Below, piece by piece: positions 49,099-57,309 of a stretch of 64,000 bases of DNA. Each line of letters opens with the position of its first letter. Position 1 is the stretch's first letter. The DNA lies in contig NC_014926.1 in the NCBI RefSeq assembly GCF_000185805.1, forward strand, positions 1,010,418-1,074,417, read 5' to 3'. The notes beneath the pieces were generated by a model. That model did no database searches, was not told the origin of the DNA, and saw only the letters and a list, made by a program, of their open reading frames with translations. This stretch comes from Thermovibrio ammonificans HB-1. GTDB taxonomy: Bacteria > Aquificota > Aquificia > Desulfurobacteriales > Desulfurobacteriaceae. The position numbers and the translations under genes were made by a program.

Positions 49099-51708
49099 AT
49101 GATAAATGCCATATTGACAAAGATTCTCGGCAGCAGAAACGAAAGGGTTATAAAAAAGCTCAAGCCCATAGTAGAGAAAATCAACAGTCTCGAAAAGGAG
49201 TTTGAGAAAAAGAGCAAGGAAGAGCTTCAATCCCTCACCGCCAAGTGGCGCTCCGAGCTCCAAAAGCTCCAAACGGCCCAGGAACAGTTCAAGTACATGG
49301 ACAAAATACTCCCCGAGGCCTTTGCAGCCGTTAGAGAAGCCGCAAAGCGAACCCTCGGAATGCGCCACTACGACGTCCAGCTGATAGGCGGCATCGTTCT
49401 CCACCAGGGAAAAATCGCCGAAATGAAAACAGGCGAAGGTAAAACTCTGGTTGCAACCCTGCCTTCCTACCTCAACGCACTTGCAGGCAGGGGCGTCCAC
49501 GTTGTAACCGTAAACGACTACCTGGCCAAAAGGGACGCAGAGTGGATGGGCCCCGTTTACAACTACCTGGGGTTAACCGTAGGCTACCTCCAGAACCAGA
49601 TGGAGCCTCCCCAGCGGAAAGAGATGTACGCCCGCGACATCACCTACGGAACAAACTCCGAGTTCGGATTCGACTACCTCAGAGACAACATGGTCTTCTC
49701 AAAAGAGGAGAAAGTCCAGAGGGAGCTCTTCTACGCAATAGTAGACGAGGCCGACTCAATCCTCATAGACGAAGCCCGAACTCCCCTTATAATCTCCGGC
49801 CCCTCCGAAGAGAGTGTAGACGTTTACTACATAGCCGATGCCATAGTCCGCCAGCTCAAAAAAGAGAAAGACTTCAAGCTCGAAGAGAAGACAAAAACGG
49901 CAACCCTCACCGACGAAGGCATCCGCCACGTAGAAGAGATAGTCAAGAAAATGACGGGAATGAAGGAGTTCAACCTTTACGACCCCAAATTCTCAGACCT
50001 CCTCCACGCGATAATACAGTCCCTCAGGGCCCACCACCTCTTCAAAAGGGACGTAGACTACGTTGTAAAAGACGGCAAAGTGATAATCGTAGACGAGTTC
50101 ACCGGCCGGATTATGCCAGGCCGACGCTGGAGCGACGGTCTCCACCAAGCTGTAGAGGCCAAGGAAGGGGTAAAGATAGAGGCGGAAAACCAGACACTTG
50201 CAACCATTACCCTCCAGAACTACTTCAGGCTCTACAAAAAGCTCGCCGGCATGACGGGAACGGCAGAAACGGAAGCGGCAGAGCTTAAAGAGATTTACGG
50301 CCTCGACGTAGTCGTTATCCCCACAAACAAACCGGTAATCAGGAAAGACCACCCCGACCTCATATTCAAAACAAAGAGGGCAAAGTTCAACGCAGTGATA
50401 AAGGAGATAGAGAAGAACTACAAAATCGGCCGACCGGTTCTCGTGGGAACAAACTCCATAGAGGACTCTGAGTACCTCTCCAGACTCTTAAAACAGAGGG
50501 GCATTCCCCACCAGGTACTAAACGCCAAATACCACGAGAAAGAGGCAGAGATTGTTGCCCAGGCGGGAAGGTTGGGAGCGGTAACAATAGCCACCAACAT
50601 GGCCGGTAGGGGAACCGACATCCTCCTTGGCGGCAATCCCGAGTTCCTCGCCAAAAAGGAGCTTAAGGAAAGGGGGATTACCCCGGAAAAGGTGGGTGAG
50701 GAGAAGTACCAAGAGATATACCAGGAAACTCTGAAAAAGTACAAGGAAATCACCGAGAAGGAGAAGGAGAAAGTTAAGGAACTAGGAGGCCTCTACATCA
50801 TTGGAACCGAGCGGAACGAGTCAAGGCGTATAGATAACCAGCTCAGGGGAAGGGCCGGCAGGCAGGGAGACCCGGGAGAGTCCAGGTTCTTCCTCTCACT
50901 GGAGGATAACCTGCTGAGGCTCTTTGGTTCCGACCGCATAAAGAAGCTGATGGAGATGATGAACGTTCCCGAAGACGAGCCCATAACCCATAAGATGGTG
51001 AGCAAGGCCCTTGAAAACGCCCAGAGGAGAGTGGAGGAGCAGAACTTCCAGATTAGAAAGAGACTCCTTGAGTACGACGAGGTCTACAACGTTCAGAGGA
51101 AGGTTATATACGAGCAGAGGAACAAAATACTGGAAGGGGAAAACTTCAAGGAGGAGATTTTAGGTTTCATGGAGGACGTAGCCTGGGAGCTTGTTGACTC
51201 CTTCGCCCCCGAAAACGTCCTGCCCGACGAGTGGGACCTTGAAGGGCTCAAGAAAACCCTTGAGACGCGGTTCGGATTTGAGTTCCCGATACCAACAAAA
51301 TACGAAGAGCTTATGAACCTTGAAGTTGAAGGGGCTCCTACCGACAGGGAGAAGCTGGCGAAGCTCATATACGACACGCTTGCTGAGAAGTACAACGAGC
51401 TGGAGAAACTGGTCGGAGAGGGTCAGCTCAGGGAGATAGAGAGGGTTGTAATGCTCGACAGGCTCGACCAATACTGGAGGGAGCACCTGAGAGCCCTGGA
51501 CCACATAAAGGAGAGTATAGGCTGGAGGGGATACGGCCAGCGGGACCCGGTTGTAGAGTTCAAGAAGGAGGCCTTCCAGCTGTTTGAAGACCTTATCTCC
51601 AACATAGAGAACGGCGTTGTAGATTCACTCTTCAACTACTACAGGTATGCAAAAGAGCAGGTGCAAGAAGCTCAGCACTCCCAAGACTCAAATCTACAAA
51701 CGGTTTGA
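49099..51708 (+). CDS. secA: Preprotein translocase ATPase SecA
   Basis: An 869-residue motor of the Sec pathway. Walker A M-K-T-G-E-G-K-T (about 110), V-D-E-A-D-S-I-L-I-D-E-A-R-T-P (DEAD-like motif), the preprotein cross-linking domain, and helicase motifs T-N-M-A-G-R-G-T-D-I and G-R-A-G-R-Q-G-D-P-G are all present. The C-terminal zinc-binding tail (C-x-C-x8-C-H/C) is absent; the protein ends in Q-D-S-N-L-Q-T-V. ATG with GGGAGG 6 bases before. It leads an envelope/stress run: NlpC/P60, degP-like protease and a sigma factor. Confidence 0.97.
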   Translation: MINAILTKILGSRNERVIKKLKPIVEKINSLEKEFEKKSKEELQSLTAKWRSELQKLQTAQEQFKYMDKILPEAFAAVREAAKRTLGMRHYDVQLIGGIVLHQGKIAEMKTGEGKTLVATLPSYLNALAGRGVHVVTVNDYLAKRDAEWMGPVYNYLGLTVGYLQNQMEPPQRKEMYARDITYGTNSEFGFDYLRDNMVFSKEEKVQRELFYAIVDEADSILIDEARTPLIISGPSEESVDVYYIADAIVRQLKKEKDFKLEEKTKTATLTDEGIRHVEEIVKKMTGMKEFNLYDPKFSDLLHAIIQSLRAHHLFKRDVDYVVKDGKVIIVDEFTGRIMPGRRWSDGLHQAVEAKEGVKIEAENQTLATITLQNYFRLYKKLAGMTGTAETEAAELKEIYGLDVVVIPTNKPVIRKDHPDLIFKTKRAKFNAVIKEIEKNYKIGRPVLVGTNSIEDSEYLSRLLKQRGIPHQVLNAKYHEKEAEIVAQAGRLGAVTIATNMAGRGTDILLGGNPEFLAKKELKERGITPEKVGEEKYQEIYQETLKKYKEITEKEKEKVKELGGLYIIGTERNESRRIDNQLRGRAGRQGDPGESRFFLSLEDNLLRLFGSDRIKKLMEMMNVPEDEPITHKMVSKALENAQRRVEEQNFQIRKRLLEYDEVYNVQRKVIYEQRNKILEGENFKEEILGFMEDVAWELVDSFAPENVLPDEWDLEGLKKTLETRFGFEFPIPTKYEELMNLEVEGAPTDREKLAKLIYDTLAEKYNELEKLVGEGQLREIERVVMLDRLDQYWREHLRALDHIKESIGWRGYGQRDPVVEFKKEAFQLFEDLISNIENGVVDSLFNYYRYAKEQVQEAQHSQDSNLQTV

Positions 51709-51740
51709 TAGAATAGTTGGCTGAAAGTTTAAGAGAGGGG

Positions 51741-52598
51741 ATGGTGAAGAGAATCCTTGCAGCCTTAACTCTCGTTCTGATAGGCGTTAGCTCCGCCCAG
51801 GCCCGGATTTATACGGTAAAAAGGGGCGATTCACTGTACAAAATCGCCCACCGGTTCCACATCTCCATAAGGGAGCTTAAGCGGGCCAATCACCTGCGCT
51901 CAAACATACTGAGGCCCGGCCAGCGGCTCTACATACCGCCGCGCTTCCACAGCAGGGCTTGGTACCGCCAGTTTCGCCCGGAAAAGAGCACCGAAACCAT
52001 CTCTTTCATAGAGAAAAAGTCGGAAGTTGAGAGGAACATATCATCGATAAGCAGCGAGATGGTTCCCCTTACCAACGCTGTTTACCAGGAGGCCGAAGAG
52101 CTTTCCGACGTGCTTTCAACTCCCCTAAACGTGAAGTACGACAACTGGAGCCTCTCTATCCTCAACAACCCCGAGTATAAGGGGATATTCTTTAAAACGC
52201 TCGCTCAGGTGTTTAAAGAGCTTAAAAACACCCCTTACGTTTTCGGGGGGAACAACCCCAAGTTCGGCCTCGACTGCTCGTCGTTCACGATGTATGTTTA
52301 CAGGAAGCTGGGGGTAAAGCTTCCGAGAACGGCAAGAGCCCAGTACAACTTCGGAATTCCCATAGACAGGCACCACTTAAAGGTCGGAGATTTGGTCTTC
52401 TTCAGAACTTACGCCCGCTACCCCTCTCACGTGGGAATCTACATAGGAAACGGCAAGTTCATCCACTTCTCCTCTATGTACCACGGCTTGGCAATTTCGT
52501 CCCTTAACGACAGGTACTTCAGGAGGAGGTTTATCGGGGCAAGGAGAGTTCTATCTGAGAAGAAGATAAAACAGTTAATCTACGCCCAGACAAAATAA
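51741..52598 (+). CDS. LysM + NlpC/P60 peptidoglycan hydrolase
   Basis: About 285 residues: signal peptide, a LysM glycan-binding domain (about 25-70, Y-T-V-K-R-G-D-S-L-Y-K-I-A), a linker, then a C-terminal NlpC/P60 cysteine peptidase. The catalytic Cys is in L-D-C-S-S-F (about 180), His in Y-P-S-H-V-G-I-Y and the third residue in F-I-H-F. It should cut cell-wall peptides. The start (ATG 51741 or GTG 51744) is ambiguous because GAGAGGGG directly adjoins it. Confidence 0.9.
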   Translation: MVKRILAALTLVLIGVSSAQARIYTVKRGDSLYKIAHRFHISIRELKRANHLRSNILRPGQRLYIPPRFHSRAWYRQFRPEKSTETISFIEKKSEVERNISSISSEMVPLTNAVYQEAEELSDVLSTPLNVKYDNWSLSILNNPEYKGIFFKTLAQVFKELKNTPYVFGGNNPKFGLDCSSFTMYVYRKLGVKLPRTARAQYNFGIPIDRHHLKVGDLVFFRTYARYPSHVGIYIGNGKFIHFSSMYHGLAISSLNDRYFRRRFIGARRVLSEKKIKQLIYAQTK

Positions 52599-52616
52599 GA
52601 ACAGGAGGTAAGTGCG

Positions 52617-54062
52617 ATGAACACAAGACAGCTTCTAAAAGGGTGTGTCGCCGCGGCTTTTACGCTCGTGGCAGCCTCTGCTCCGGTTATGGCCCAGGTT
52701 GAGGCCACACAGCAGGACTACCAGGTTGTTCAGTCTCTACAGAGGGTATTCGAGAGCGTAGCCGAGAAGGTTAAACCGGCGGTTGTAAACATCAGCACGG
52801 TTTCCGAGATAAAGTTTAAGCACCCTCCTATTCCGCCCCAGTTCAGGGACTTCTTCCACCAGTTCGGAATACCTTTCCCCTTTCCCAACTTCCCCGACTC
52901 GTTCCAGACAAGGGCTTTAGGCTCGGGTTTCATCGTTAAGGTAAAAGACGGCTGGGCCTACATACTCACCAACAACCACGTTGTAGCCCACGCCAAGAAG
53001 ATAAGGGTGAAGCTCAGCGACGGCACGGTCTACAGGGCAAAAGTTGTTGGAACAGACCCAAAAACCGACGTTGCCCTGATAAAAATCCACGTTGGGAACA
53101 AAAAGGTTCCCGTTCTCCAGTTGGGAGACTCCGACAAGATTAAAGTCGGCGAGTTTGTTATAGCGGTGGGGAACCCCTACGGCCTGAACTGGACTGTAAC
53201 CCACGGGATAATATCTGCAAAGGGCAGACACGGACTCGGCCTCAACCCCATCGAGGACTTTATCCAGACCGATGCCGCAATTAACCCCGGTAACAGCGGC
53301 GGTCCGCTGTGCGATATTCACGGCAGGGTAATAGGTATAAACACCGCAATCGTCAGAAACGCCCAAGGGCTCGGCTTTGCCGTTCCCATAAACATCGCAA
53401 AGAAGGTAATGGAAGACCTCCTGAAGTACGGTAAGGTCATAAGGGGCTGGCTCGGCGTCTATATTGAAGACATCAGCGGAGAGCTCGCCCAGAAGTTCGG
53501 CGTTAAGGAAGGAGTACTTGTTACAAAGGTTATGCCTGGCTCTCCGGCGGAGAAGGGAGGCCTGAAGAGCGGGGATATTATTGTTGAGTTCAACGGAAAG
53601 CCGGTTAAAAACGTTGCAGACTTACAGCTCAAAGTTATAAACACCAAGCCCGGCACCAAGGTCAAGATTACCGTAATCAGGGACGGAGAGCGTAAAACTC
53701 TAACGGTTAAGATAGGGCAGATGCCGGGCAGCCAGCAGCTTGCGTCTGCAGACCTTCTCAGTAAGTACGGCTTCTCCGTTCAGAAGCTCACGCCGGAGCT
53801 CAGGGAGAAGCTCGGCCTTCCCAAGTGGATTAAGACGGGACTTGTAGTAACCGAGGTCAAGCCCGGCTCTCCGGCAGACGACGCCGGCCTCCAGGAGGGA
53901 GACGTAATAGTCAAGGCCGGAACCACCCCGAGAAACATGAGGCCGGTTAAGTCGGTAGACGACCTCTTGGCCGTTCTAAGGAAGGGAGGCGACTCTGGAG
54001 CCCTCCTCAAGGTTATTAGAGGAGAAGGGGTAATTTACGTCGTTTTAAATCCACAGGAGTAG
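52617..54062 (+). CDS. degP: DegP/HtrA-type periplasmic serine protease (Do family)
   Basis: 481 residues: signal peptide (about 1-27, A-P-V-M-A-Q), trypsin-like domain with H in N-N-H-V-V-A-H, D in K-T-D-V-A-L-I and S in G-N-S-G-G-P-L, then two PDZ domains (about 275-365 and 390-475). Periplasmic quality control of misfolded proteins. ATG behind AGGAGG; the sigma factor gene follows after 9 bases. Confidence 0.95.
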   Translation: MNTRQLLKGCVAAAFTLVAASAPVMAQVEATQQDYQVVQSLQRVFESVAEKVKPAVVNISTVSEIKFKHPPIPPQFRDFFHQFGIPFPFPNFPDSFQTRALGSGFIVKVKDGWAYILTNNHVVAHAKKIRVKLSDGTVYRAKVVGTDPKTDVALIKIHVGNKKVPVLQLGDSDKIKVGEFVIAVGNPYGLNWTVTHGIISAKGRHGLGLNPIEDFIQTDAAINPGNSGGPLCDIHGRVIGINTAIVRNAQGLGFAVPINIAKKVMEDLLKYGKVIRGWLGVYIEDISGELAQKFGVKEGVLVTKVMPGSPAEKGGLKSGDIIVEFNGKPVKNVADLQLKVINTKPGTKVKITVIRDGERKTLTVKIGQMPGSQQLASADLLSKYGFSVQKLTPELREKLGLPKWIKTGLVVTEVKPGSPADDAGLQEGDVIVKAGTTPRNMRPVKSVDDLLAVLRKGGDSGALLKVIRGEGVIYVVLNPQE

Positions 54063-54071
54063 GAGTGAGAG

Positions 54072-55028
54072 ATGGAGGAGAAGGAGTTTTTCTTAGAAGA
54101 TGAAGAGAACCTCGGACTTGAAGGTATAGAAGAGGGGGAAAGCGCCGAGCTTTCCCTCTTTAACCAGGAGATAGACCCTTCGCTTATCGAGAGCTTCGTC
54201 CCCGATAAGGACTCCCTCGACGCTTTTTTAAAGTCTATCTCCAAGATTCCCCTCCTGTCGCGGGAAGAGGAGATAGAGCTTGCGAAGAGGGCAAAGGCAG
54301 GAGATAAAGAGGCGCTGAAGAAGCTCGTAGAGTCCAACCTCAGATTCGTTGTAAGCGTTGCCAAAAAGTACCTGGGGTGCGGACTGCCCCTCCACGACCT
54401 AATAGCGGAGGGAATCCTGGGGCTCATAGAGGCGGCAAGGCGCTTCGACCCTGACAAAGGGGTGAAGTTCATCTCCTACGCCGTATGGTGGATAAGGCAG
54501 TCCATAATGCAGGCACTGGCCCAGCAGACCGGAGCGGTAAAAATCCCGGTGAAACAGGCCGTTTTGGTAAATAAAATCACCCGCTCTTACGGCGAACTCT
54601 TAAAGAAACTGGGCAGAGAGCCCACAATCGAAGAGCTTGCCGACTACGTAGGTATGGAACCCAAAGAAGTTGAAAGGCTCCTCTCAATATGCCAAGTGCC
54701 CCTATCCCTCGATACTCCAATAGGTGACGAAGAGGACACTACTTTTAAAGACTTCCTGAAGGGAGAGGGCACAGCTGAAGTAGAAGAGAAAGTTGTCCAG
54801 GAGGAGCTTAAACAGAGCATCCAGGAGATGCTCGAGCAGCTCACACCCCAGGAGAAGAAGATAATAATAATGCGCTTTGGACTCGACGGTAACGAGCCGA
54901 AAACCCTCAGAGAAATAGGAGAGAAGCTCGGCATAAGCCGCGAAAGGGTTCGCCAGCTCGAAACGAGGGCTAAGAAAAAAATGAAAGAGTACGCACTAAG
55001 GAAGAAACTTAACGTTTTCCTGAACTAA
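54072..55028 (+). CDS. Sigma-70 family RNA polymerase sigma factor (RpoD/RpoS-like, short)
   Basis: 318 residues with regions 1.2 to 4.2. D-L-I-A-E-G-I-L-G-L-I-E-A and F-I-S-Y-A-V-W-W-I-R-Q-S-I (2.2-2.4), K-I-P-V-K-Q (3), and R-E-I-G-E-K-L-G-I-S-R-E-R-V-R-Q-L-E (4.2 helix-turn-helix). An acidic N-terminal extension of about 55 residues replaces a long region 1.1, so it is either a compact primary factor or a group 2 (RpoS-like) one. Its position behind degP suggests a stress role (inference). The 3' end overlaps convergent motB by 20 bases. Confidence 0.88.
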   Translation: MEEKEFFLEDEENLGLEGIEEGESAELSLFNQEIDPSLIESFVPDKDSLDAFLKSISKIPLLSREEEIELAKRAKAGDKEALKKLVESNLRFVVSVAKKYLGCGLPLHDLIAEGILGLIEAARRFDPDKGVKFISYAVWWIRQSIMQALAQQTGAVKIPVKQAVLVNKITRSYGELLKKLGREPTIEELADYVGMEPKEVERLLSICQVPLSLDTPIGDEEDTTFKDFLKGEGTAEVEEKVVQEELKQSIQEMLEQLTPQEKKIIIMRFGLDGNEPKTLREIGEKLGISRERVRQLETRAKKKMKEYALRKKLNVFLN

Positions 55029-55773
55029 CCTTCCCGGAGGTCTCATTCCCTCCGGGGAGTTTCTCCTTCCTCTTAAACTCCACCTTCTTCCCTTCCTCCT
55101 CCCTGGGAACGGCAACCTGAATATAAATCTCAACCCTCCTATTCCTCGCTTGAAGAATCGGATTGTTCCAAGTATAAAGAGGCCTGGTCGCATCGTAACC
55201 GACGGCCATTAAACGGCTCGGGTCAACCCCCCGAGATATCAGATAACGAACGACAGTAGTAGCCCTTCTTATAGAAAGGTCCCAACTGTCTTGAATATTC
55301 GGCATAGGAACGGTAGGCTCATCTTTACTGGTATGCCCCTCAACCCTAACCATGTAGTTACCCTTCAGGTTCTTTATTATCTTCGCAATCTGGTCGAGAG
55401 CCCTCTTGGCCTCTGGGGTAAGTTCAAGGGAGTTTTGCTTAAACAGAACCTTATTAAAAAGCCTGATAAGAACGTAGTTCTCCGTGACAACAATCTGATA
55501 ACCGTAAATCGGAAGAATCTGTTTAATTATCTTCTTTATCTTCTTCGCAAGGTCGGTAGTGTAAATCTGAATCGGTTTTACAATCGATATCTGCTGGAAA
55601 GTTTGAGCCTTCTCTCCCTGAAAGTAAGAGAGAAACTTCATTGCCTTTGTAATATCAAGCGTCGACATAGAATAAAGAAGAATGAAAAACGTAAGCAGAA
55701 GCGACATAAGGTCGCTAAAACTGGTCAGCCACGCTGGAACAGACTTACACTCCTCCTTCTTTCTCCTCGCCAT
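55009..55773 (-). CDS. motB: MotB-like flagellar stator protein (copy 2)
   Basis: 254 residues. A short cytoplasmic start (M-A-R-R-K-K-E-E-C) is followed by one membrane helix with the proton-carrying Asp in S-F-S-D-L-M-S-L-L-L-T-F-F-I-L-L (about residue 21). A linker leads to an OmpA/MotB peptidoglycan-binding domain (about 120-225, V-E-G-H-T-S-K, R-R-V-E-I). The C-terminal tail is charged. Its N-terminus is almost identical to that of the preceding copy while the periplasmic parts differ greatly. Confidence 0.9.
   Translation of the reverse strand: MARRKKEECKSVPAWLTSFSDLMSLLLTFFILLYSMSTLDITKAMKFLSYFQGEKAQTFQQISIVKPIQIYTTDLAKKIKKIIKQILPIYGYQIVVTENYVLIRLFNKVLFKQNSLELTPEAKRALDQIAKIIKNLKGNYMVRVEGHTSKDEPTVPMPNIQDSWDLSIRRATTVVRYLISRGVDPSRLMAVGYDATRPLYTWNNPILQARNRRVEIYIQVAVPREEEGKKVEFKRKEKLPGGNETSGKVSSGKR
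55033..55056 (+). terminator. Probable terminator of the secA-sigma operon, inside motB coding sequence
   Basis: A perfect 8-bp stem CCCGGAGG / CCTCCGGG with an 8-base loop starts 4 bases after the sigma factor stop, followed by GGAGTTTCTCC. The T-run is weak, so efficiency is uncertain. It lies within the antisense of the motB tail. Confidence 0.5.
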
Positions 55774-55779
55774 ACCAAC

Positions 55780-56481
55780 CTACATGGGAAGGTGGATAAC
55801 TATCTCTATACGCCGGTTTTTGGCCCTACCCTCCGGAGTATTATTCGGAGCTATCGGGTGGTAGGGGCCACAGCCGGCAGCTGAGAGCTTTTTCGGGTCG
55901 TAGCCACACTGAATAAAAAGTCTCAAAATAGCAGTAGCCCTGGCCGCAGAAAGCTCCCAGTTAGAAGGAAAACGCTTGGTATGAATCGGCGTATTATCAG
56001 TATACCCCTCTATGGTTAAAGGAAGGTCAAGCTCTTTAAGTTTCCTGCATATCTCCATGATAATGGGAATAGCCTGAGGATAAGGTCTATCCTCTCCGGG
56101 TGGGAAAAGCTTGTCGGTGTTAATCCTGAGCCTGATGCTGGTCCCGAACTTCGCGACTTCCGAGTTTATCCCCAACCTCTTTAACATCTGCCTTATCTCA
56201 TGGAGCTTCTCCTCTATCTTCTGCCGCGAGCGCATCTTGGGGTACATATCCGGCATCTGAACCGGAATGTTCTTGCCGTTTATCACCCTCTGCTCGTAAA
56301 TAACATAGTGGCCCCCAAAGGCCTCTATAATCCCCTTAATGGCTTGATAGAACTTCTCCAGAGAGATGGTAGACATAGAGTACAGGAGAATAAAGAACGT
56401 CAACAGCAGAGACATCAGGTCACCGAAACTTGTAAGCCAAGCAGGAGGAGCCTTACACTCCTCCTTCTTCTTTCGAGCCAT
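55780..56481 (-). CDS. motB: MotB-like flagellar stator protein (copy 1)
   Basis: 233 residues with the same N-terminal plan as its neighbour (M-A-R-K-K-K-E-E-C, membrane Asp in S-F-G-D-L-M-S-L-L-L). The OmpA/MotB domain (about 115-230) has I-E-G-Y-T-D-N-T-P and N-R-R-I-E-I. Directly downstream of motA (3 bases) and upstream of the second motB (6 bases). One MotA with two MotB-type partners may give two stator variants, or a heteromeric B subunit. Confidence 0.9.
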   Translation of the reverse strand: MARKKKEECKAPPAWLTSFGDLMSLLLTFFILLYSMSTISLEKFYQAIKGIIEAFGGHYVIYEQRVINGKNIPVQMPDMYPKMRSRQKIEEKLHEIRQMLKRLGINSEVAKFGTSIRLRINTDKLFPPGEDRPYPQAIPIIMEICRKLKELDLPLTIEGYTDNTPIHTKRFPSNWELSAARATAILRLFIQCGYDPKKLSAAGCGPYHPIAPNNTPEGRAKNRRIEIVIHLPM

Positions 56482-56484
56482 CCA

Positions 56485-57246
56485 TTAACCCTCTTTCAGT
56501 TCCACTCCGAGAAGTCCCGCAAGCTTCTGCCTTAAAACATTGGGGTTAAGCCCCTTCTCAATAGCCTCTGCAGTAAGCAGGTAAGCTTCAAGGAAGAGAA
56601 GCTTTAAATCCTTGTAATACTTAAGTTTCTTAGATACCGGAATACAGAGAGTGTTTGCCAAAATAGCACCGTACAGAGTCGTAATCATAGCTACCGCCAT
56701 ACCGGGACCAAGGGCGGAAGGGTCGGAAAGGTTTTGAAGCATCTGAATCAAGCCGATAAGCGTTCCAATCATTCCAAAGGCCGGGAAGAGGTCACCTAAA
56801 GACTCCCAAACGGCAACTTCCGTCGAGAGCTTCTGGTCTATCTGGGCCATTGCGCTTTCGGCCGTACTCTTAATCTCCTCTATCTCAAGGCCGTCTATCA
56901 ACATCCTCATAATATCGCCGAGGAAGGGGTCTTTAGCGTAAAAACTATCTATATCGGACTCGAGGGCGAGAATTCCCTCTTTACGGGCCTTCTTGGCAAC
57001 TTCGGTCAGGAAATCTATAAGCTCAATAGGATTTGGCATCCCGGGGTTTAAAGTCTTTAAAATGGCCTTAAGTCCCCCTATAAACTCCCCCATGGGGAAA
57101 CCGGCCATACCGGCAGCTATACCGCCTCCTACGGTAATCAAAAGAGAGGGAACGTTAATAAACGCTCCGGGACTCCCGCCGATGACAATCGAAACGATGA
57201 TAAGCAGGAAGGCACCACCTATACCGATTAGGGTTGCTATATCCAT
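56485..57246 (-). CDS. motA: Flagellar motor stator protein MotA
   Basis: 253 residues with four membrane helices and the large cytoplasmic loop between helices 2 and 3. The MotA/PomA signature is in G-L-E-I-E-E-I and the conserved Pro/Gly segment A-F-G-M-I-G-T-L-I-G-L-I-Q-M-L is in helix 3. With MotB it forms the ion-driven stator that turns the flagellum. The ATG follows a GGTGGGTGG stretch. A terminator separates it from upstream glcD. Confidence 0.93.
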   Translation of the reverse strand: MDIATLIGIGGAFLLIIVSIVIGGSPGAFINVPSLLITVGGGIAAGMAGFPMGEFIGGLKAILKTLNPGMPNPIELIDFLTEVAKKARKEGILALESDIDSFYAKDPFLGDIMRMLIDGLEIEEIKSTAESAMAQIDQKLSTEVAVWESLGDLFPAFGMIGTLIGLIQMLQNLSDPSALGPGMAVAMITTLYGAILANTLCIPVSKKLKYYKDLKLLFLEAYLLTAEAIEKGLNPNVLRQKLAGLLGVELKEG

Positions 57247-57291
57247 ATCCCACCCACCTATCTAAATAGTGAATCTTTATTCAACACAAAA

Positions 57292-57308
57292 GGGGAGAAA
57301 ACCTCCCC
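57292..57308 (-). terminator. Intrinsic terminator of glcD
   Basis: On the minus strand GGGGAG-GTTTT-CTCCCC is followed by TTTTGTGTT, placed directly after the glcD stop and before motA, so the motor genes probably have their own promoter. Confidence 0.75.
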
Positions 57309-57309
57309 C

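Noticed and set aside
57250-57291. Sigma-28 type flagellar promoter before motA
   Set aside because: TAAA is present but no GCCGATAA-like -10 follows at the right distance.
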